Shown: positions 30,822-34,755 of the stretch, piece by piece | Numbering within the stretch: the first letter of the stretch is position 1 | Layout of the letters: each line of letters opens with the position of its first letter | From: an uncultured Bacteroidales bacterium | Lineage (GTDB): Bacteria; Bacteroidota; Bacteroidia; Bacteroidales; Bacteroidaceae | Reading direction: 5' to 3' | Assembly (NCBI GenBank): GCA_902800925.1 | Contig: CADCGD010000023.1 | Coordinates: 1-34,755, forward strand | DNA: 34,755 bases | Translations under genes and position numbers: made by a program | Notes under the pieces: generated by a model | Told to the model about the DNA's origin: nothing | The model's input: the letters and a program-made list of their open reading frames with translations, nothing else | Database searches by the model: none

Positions 30822-31955
30822 CTATTTCACCAGAATCTTTCGGCCCCGGTAAATATAGATACCCTTTTTAGCAGGCAGAGAAGCATATTGTCTGCCATTA
30901 AGGTCGAAATAGGCATTGAGCGGTTCGCTGGCCAAAGGACAATTATGGATGCCTGACGACTGTCCTGCAGGTTTGATGCGGAAGCCGACAGCCACGGGGA
31001 AATGGTCACCCAACGGAGTACCAGTATCGCTGCGCATGTATTCCACACTGTCTACACGATAGCTGAGGGCTGTCAACTGACTGCCGCCAACAGGATTGAT
31101 GAAAAGAATCTTGTCGACCATCTCTCCTTGGCGTACCCACCCATGTCCACTGGGGTCATTAGTAAGGGGGCCTTCCACCATAGCAGGGTACTCCTTGTTA
31201 TGCTCTAACTCAACCCAGGCATCGAATACGTGGGCCTTACCCGTGGCTTCTATGTACTCTATGAACTGATGCTGAATACTGTCACGACAATAGTAGCTAT
31301 TCATATCGCCCATCACAATAATGGGACGTTCATCGATATAGTTAAGGATGCTGTCGCGCAGCTGCCGCCATTGAATCATACGCGCCAAACGGTCGGGTGT
31401 ATCCTCGCCAGACGCTTCATCTTCCTCGTTACTGGCATCAAAGTGACCATTATAGACCACCACCTGCGACCCTCCCTTCAATGTCAGCTCATAGCGTCGG
31501 AAACCCTTGTTTGTCAACTCATCGTTAGCATGATCTATCATTCCATACGACTGCTCCCATTGTACGCTGTCTGTTCGCTCACCGCTGATGTCTTTTTTCC
31601 AGATGAGGTTAATGCCATCATAAGGGAAAGGAATCGTCAATGTCTCAAGCGTCATCTTCCCATAGCATAGGTCGTGCAGATAGGTGGTTTCCAGTTTCTC
31701 GAAAAGCAAATCGTAGAAGTTGAAGTTCTCTTGGAAGCCGACGATGTCGTAGTTCTTGTTTAATAGATAGTCTGCTATCTCAGGCGTATATTTCTCACCA
31801 GGTCCTTCAGGATTAACCGACACTATCAATTCAGCAGGCAAGCCATCGACGTTCAGCGTTGCCACAGTAAACTCTTCTGCCTGTTCCTGCGCTTCAACAG
31901 ACATTATACCACAACACCAAACTGTTGCCAGCATCACAACATTCTTAATATTCAT
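30822..31955 (-). CDS. Secreted endonuclease/exonuclease/phosphatase-family protein
   Basis: A 377-residue protein with a signal peptide (ending SVEAQ). The DNase I-like metal-dependent fold is shown by TLNVDGLP, GFQENFNFYD (Glu metal ligand), YNGHFDA, VMGDMNSYY (Asp/Asn) and LGDHFPVAVGF (Asp-His) in the family order. The C-terminal 45 residues after FRIKPAG contain AYFDLNGRQYASLPAKKGIY and end IYRGRKILVK, which is the usual Bacteroidetes sorting-tail pattern (YDLNGR...KGIYI..GKK..K) of type IX secretion. Substrate is open: nucleic acid, phospholipid (sphingomyelinase-like) or inositol phosphate are all possible. Confidence 0.87.
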   Translation of the reverse strand: MNIKNVVMLATVWCCGIMSVEAQEQAEEFTVATLNVDGLPAELIVSVNPEGPGEKYTPEIADYLLNKNYDIVGFQENFNFYDLLFEKLETTYLHDLCYGKMTLETLTIPFPYDGINLIWKKDISGERTDSVQWEQSYGMIDHANDELTNKGFRRYELTLKGGSQVVVYNGHFDASNEEDEASGEDTPDRLARMIQWRQLRDSILNYIDERPIIVMGDMNSYYCRDSIQHQFIEYIEATGKAHVFDAWVELEHNKEYPAMVEGPLTNDPSGHGWVRQGEMVDKILFINPVGGSQLTALSYRVDSVEYMRSDTGTPLGDHFPVAVGFRIKPAGQSSGIHNCPLASEPLNAYFDLNGRQYASLPAKKGIYIYRGRKILVK

Positions 31956-31979
31956 AGCTTAGCTTTTTATAATCCGTTA

Positions 31980-31987
31980 CAAAAGTA
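31980..31987 (-). promoter_or_regulatory. Probable -7 box of the EEP-family gene
   Basis: Minus-strand TACTTTTG, 25 bp before the ATG. Confidence 0.45.
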
Positions 31988-32038
31988 CGATTATTTTTCA
32001 AAATACCATTGCTCTTAGAAGAAAAAAAAAGTTTTTCC

Positions 32039-32069
32039 TTTGCTTTTTGCATCTTTTTTCGTACCTTCG
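32039..32069 (+). promoter_or_regulatory. Promoter of the HAD phosphatase gene
   Basis: TTTG (32039-32042), 19 bp, TACCTTCG (32062-32069), one base from TAnnTTTG. It supports the start at 32078, which would give a nearly leaderless mRNA. Confidence 0.6.
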
Positions 32070-32077
32070 CAATCAAT

Positions 32078-32875
32078 ATGACACAGAAATACGCATTATT
32101 CTTTGATATTGACGGCACGCTGGTAAGTTTCCAGACGCACGAGATTCCGCACTCGACCATCCTCGCGCTGACACAGGCCAAGGCCAACGGTTCTCGGGTG
32201 TATATCGCCACAGGCCGTCCACCGCTGATCATCAACAATCTGGGCGCTATTGAGCACCTCATCGACGGTTACATCACCACCAATGGCGCGTTGTGCTATG
32301 TGGGCGACGAGATGGTCACATGTCAGCCCATTCCCAAGGACGACGTGATGACCTGCGTGGAGGACTGCCAAGAGAAAGGCAACAGCCTCATCGTCGTTGG
32401 CCGTAAGGACGTGGCGGTCGTTGATCCCAGGGGCGACGTCGACCGCATCTTCCGCCAGATGCTGGCTGTCAAGAACCTCGACCAGGCCTCGCCGTTGGAC
32501 GTCGTGCTCCAACAGGACATTCTGCAGCTGACACCATTCTTCCCTGCCGACTACGAGCCCGTGCTGATGGCGCGTATGCCACAATGCGTCTCGGGTCGCT
32601 GGCATCCGGAGTTTACCGACATCACCGCCAACGGTGCCGACAAGGGCAAGGGCATTCTGGCGATGGCCCGCCACGAGGGTTTCGACCCCATTCGCACGAT
32701 GGCCTTTGGTGATGGTGGTAACGATACCTCGATGATTCTCCAGGCGGGCATTGGTGTGGCAATGGGCAACGCCATCGACGCCCTGAAGCAACAGGCAGAC
32801 TACGTCACCACCTCTGTCGACGATGACGGTATCCTCAACGCTTTGAGACATTTCGAAGTGATTAACGTTTCCTAA
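32078..32875 (+). CDS. Cof-type HAD-superfamily phosphatase
   Basis: A 265-residue cytoplasmic phosphatase of the HAD IIB group. Motif I is FFDIDGTL (Asp10 nucleophile, Asp12), motif II is the Thr in YIATGRPP, and motif IV is MAFGDGGNDTSM preceded by the conserved Lys in ADKGKG. The cap lies between motifs II and III. The longer open frame upstream begins 69 bp earlier but overlaps the promoter, and MTQKYALFFDIDGT is the natural start. Likely substrates are sugar phosphates or flavin precursors; not determinable. Its 3' end overlaps the converging DUF3098 gene by 14 bp. Confidence 0.92.
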   Translation: MTQKYALFFDIDGTLVSFQTHEIPHSTILALTQAKANGSRVYIATGRPPLIINNLGAIEHLIDGYITTNGALCYVGDEMVTCQPIPKDDVMTCVEDCQEKGNSLIVVGRKDVAVVDPRGDVDRIFRQMLAVKNLDQASPLDVVLQQDILQLTPFFPADYEPVLMARMPQCVSGRWHPEFTDITANGADKGKGILAMARHEGFDPIRTMAFGDGGNDTSMILQAGIGVAMGNAIDALKQQADYVTTSVDDDGILNALRHFEVINVS

Positions 32876-33140
32876 GAATCCCAAGTATAATCAGCAGATA
32901 GCCTGCGAGGCATAGCATCGGGGCGATGACAATTCTGCGGGTTGAGAAGATGGCAGGATTGAAAGATTGTTCGGTACTACTTGAACCAGACATTAGGATA
33001 TAGCCTATGAGTATCAGGACGCATGCTATGATGATGATTCGTTTTCCGGTTAAGCCAGCCAGTATCAATGCAACGCCACACTCTGACCATAGGTCTGAGA
33101 ATTGTTTGGCTTTATTGATATTGTTTGTTATAGCGTTCAT
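32862..33140 (-). CDS. DUF3098 family small membrane protein
   Basis: A 92-residue protein with two membrane helices. GKRIIIIACVLILIGYILMSG then SSTEQSFNPAIFSTRRIVIAPMLCLAGYLLIIL is the DUF3098 pattern (GYxLMSGG...FNPxIFSxRRIxxAP). The start is placed at 33140 (MNAITNN), because an upstream ATG at 33179 lies in what was the coding end of the neighbouring DUF2723 gene before its frameshift. In the ancestral arrangement the DUF2723 stop would have been at about 33112-33114, overlapping this start by 29 bp, a sign of one operon. Confidence 0.8.
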   Translation of the reverse strand: MNAITNNINKAKQFSDLWSECGVALILAGLTGKRIIIIACVLILIGYILMSGSSSTEQSFNPAIFSTRRIVIAPMLCLAGYLLIILGILRKR

Positions 33141-33188
33141 ATTGCTTGATGTATTGATGAATGAATTCGGTTCTTTCAAATTGTTCTG

Positions 33189-34755
33189 CTACGACAAGAG
33201 CCTGCTCCATGGTCTGCATCCATGTATAGCGGTTATATGCATCCATGTATAGCGGTTATAGAGAGATCCGGCGCGACGCGAGGGTTTGATGGTGTTTATC
33301 CACGAGAGCCATTCGTCAGAACGGCGCAGCAAGCTGCCGACAATCTCGTCGCCATGCTCCGGCTGGCGGGCCGTATAATAGCAACGGGCCATCGACAATG
33401 CGTATTCTGTATAGGGCACATTCTCCTGCGGCATTTCCTTCTGCCACTTATGACATATGTTTAGGGCTCGCTGGATGTCACCCCGCTGGAGAAGAGAGTC
33501 GATAAGCACACCCATGATGAGCTGATGAGTATGGGCCATACGCTTGACATCCTCATCTACATAGATTCCTTTCGTGCTCAGACCGCCATAGCGGAAGCGG
33601 TGCATGATGTTGTCATAAAGCCTCTCCACGTCTATCCTCTGAGTGGTAGCCGTTGGCGAAATGCGATAGGCAAGTCCTTCGAGTATCAAATGGTCGCGCA
33701 GGAAGGGCAGAATGTCGGAACCCATGCTGATGGACATATATACGGGGCGTTCCCATTTGGCTTGCAACAGCATGTCGAGCACCATCAGTTCGTTCTTGTA
33801 GAGACCCTGCTTGCCCTTCAGCGAGATGGTCGCTGGGCCGATGGCGATGCTGTCAGTATCGATGGGTACATACTCCATCCTGCCCTCCTTGTAGTCTTCG
33901 TGGCTCAGACTGATGGGCAGGGGTGGCGAGTCATAAGCTTGGCGCTTCATCTGGTCGATATACCAGTCAGTTTGCAGATATTCCATATTAACGACGCGCG
34001 TATCTGTGCGCACTCCTTCCACCTCATGGTTATACCAAAGCGGGAAAGTGTCGTTATCGCCGTTGGTCAGGATGATGGGATGTCCATCTCGCTGCATACT
34101 GTTAAGGTAGTTGGCGCCGAAGTCGCGACAGGTATAACGGCCAGAGCGGTCATGGTCATCCCACGTCTGGCTTGCCATCTGGATGGGAACCAGCAGACAT
34201 GCGATAGCGGAAATAACTGCCATAGCGGTAGCAAATTTTTCACTTTTCACTCTTATCTTTTCACTGATCATTCCCACTCCCATTCCTATCCAGATGGCAA
34301 AGGCATAGAACGAACCGGCGTATGCATAGTCACGTTCACGCGGTTGGAGTGGTGTCTGGTTCAGATAGACCACGATGGCAAGTCCCGTCATCAGGAACAG
34401 CAGCATGACAACCAGGAACTGTTGCTTACCTTCACGTCCCTTGCGCCATTGCCATAACATTCCCACCAGTCCGAGCAGCAGCGGTAATCCATAGAACACG
34501 TTACGCCCTTTGTTCTCTTTCAGGTCAGACGGCAGCTTCGACGTGTCGCAACCTAACAGCCAGTCGTCAATCCATCGGAAGCCTGTAATCCAGTTGCCGT
34601 GCTCCACCTCTCCGTGCCCCTGAATGTTGTTCTGCCGCCCCACGAAGTTCCACAGAAAATAACGCCAGTACATGAAGTTCACTTGATAGGAAAGGAAGAA
34701 GCGCAGATTCTCTGCAGCAGTGGGTACGCCGTCCTTTTTCTCGACGTTTCCGAGC
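33189..34755 (-). CDS. DUF2723/GT117-type membrane protein, C-terminal part, frameshifted near its end
   Basis: The frame is open to the right window edge, so only the C-terminal ~520 residues are present. Several membrane helices (VFYGLPLLLGLVGMLWQW, FLVVMLLFLMTGLAIVVYLN), the loop QTPLQPRERDYAYAGSFYAFAIWIGMG, and DDHDRSGRYTCRDFGANYL are typical of the Bacteroidetes DUF2723 family, annotated as protein O-mannosyltransferase-like GT117. The C-terminal third is a soluble region with TPR-like helices. A heptad insert encoding SEKIRVKSEKFATAM lies in a loop. A 23-bp tandem duplication at 33215-33260 shifts the frame, so the protein ends in HITAIHGCRPWSRLLS; removing one copy restores about 35 further residues (QTMEQALVVAEQFERTEFIH and on). 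Confidence 0.83.
   Translation of the reverse strand, partial: LGNVEKKDGVPTAAENLRFFLSYQVNFMYWRYFLWNFVGRQNNIQGHGEVEHGNWITGFRWIDDWLLGCDTSKLPSDLKENKGRNVFYGLPLLLGLVGMLWQWRKGREGKQQFLVVMLLFLMTGLAIVVYLNQTPLQPRERDYAYAGSFYAFAIWIGMGVGMISEKIRVKSEKFATAMAVISAIACLLVPIQMASQTWDDHDRSGRYTCRDFGANYLNSMQRDGHPIILTNGDNDTFPLWYNHEVEGVRTDTRVVNMEYLQTDWYIDQMKRQAYDSPPLPISLSHEDYKEGRMEYVPIDTDSIAIGPATISLKGKQGLYKNELMVLDMLLQAKWERPVYMSISMGSDILPFLRDHLILEGLAYRISPTATTQRIDVERLYDNIMHRFRYGGLSTKGIYVDEDVKRMAHTHQLIMGVLIDSLLQRGDIQRALNICHKWQKEMPQENVPYTEYALSMARCYYTARQPEHGDEIVGSLLRRSDEWLSWINTIKPSRRAGSLYNRYTWMHITAIHGCRPWSRLLS
33215..33260. repeat. 23-bp perfect tandem duplication in the DUF2723 gene
   Basis: 33215-33237 is repeated exactly at 33238-33260. 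Because 23 is not a multiple of three, it changes the reading frame of the gene on the minus strand. Confidence 0.95.
34225..34269. repeat. Heptad array with GCGGTAGCAAA core inside the DUF2723 gene
   Basis: GCGGTAGCAAATT is followed by TTTTCAC, TTTTCAC, TCTTATC, TTTTCAC. It has the same core as the asnB and carA arrays but a different heptad, AGTGAAA in the coding direction. It encodes SEKIRVKSEKFATA. Confidence 0.8.

Overview
The window looks like a chromosomal segment of a Prevotella-type Bacteroidales bacterium. The evidence is a set of promoters with the Bacteroidetes -7 box TAnnTTTG (several with a TTG/TTTG box about 19-20 bp upstream), A/T-rich leaders without Shine-Dalgarno sequences, LL-diaminopimelate aminotransferase (dapL), a DUF2723/GT117 membrane protein, DUF3098, a TorF-like outer-membrane protein next to an ammonium transporter, and a xylan-type GH43/GH3 pair. 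No rRNA, tRNA, CRISPR array or intact insertion sequence was seen.

Layout. 1-2353: the start of gapA (minus), then mscL joined abruptly to a SulP transporter that has lost its start. 2371-4716: guaA and a MurU-like nucleotidyltransferase (minus). 4814-9144: secreted GH43 and GH3 enzymes (plus). 9187-21482: a nitrogen and glutamine block on the minus strand with three transcription units: amt-asnB, pyrG-purF-carA-carB (carB is only an N-terminal half), and glnK-amt-porin. 21813-23915: dapF-dapL (lysine/peptidoglycan). 24369-30821: an accessory zone with a DUF2147 protein, a GNAT toxin-antitoxin-like pair, DUF4359, GlsB, a HigBA-like pair between direct repeats, a DUF2147 remnant, a strongly structured RNA candidate, a GIY-YIG-like gene, an unknown secreted protein, gene relics and a 317-bp inverted-repeat element. 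30822-34755: a secreted endonuclease/exonuclease/phosphatase-family protein, a Cof-type HAD phosphatase, DUF3098, and the C-terminal part of a DUF2723 gene with a frameshifting 23-bp tandem duplication.

How the genes fit together. The central block gathers five glutamine amidotransferases (guaA, asnB, purF, carA, pyrG) with two ammonium channels and a P-II sensor. The promoters of the two amt operons share three sequence boxes at identical spacings: TGTAAACAAARTG, 22 bp, TTRCAAAATGTCA, 20 bp, TCAAAAWGAAAGRAAG, 26 bp, -7 box. A weaker version of the middle box sits at almost the same distance upstream of pyrG. This points to a common, apparently undescribed, nitrogen-responsive regulator.

A second theme is repeat DNA built on a 7-bp period. 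Heptad arrays ending in the core TTTGCTACCGC are inserted in frame, always in the same reading frame (FATA), inside asnB, carA and the DUF2723 gene. Related heptads occupy several intergenic gaps. asnB carries two further in-frame inserts encoding PSPKGEG. Several genes are broken or shortened (sulP, mscL, carB, the DUF2723 gene); assembly error should be excluded before biology is inferred.
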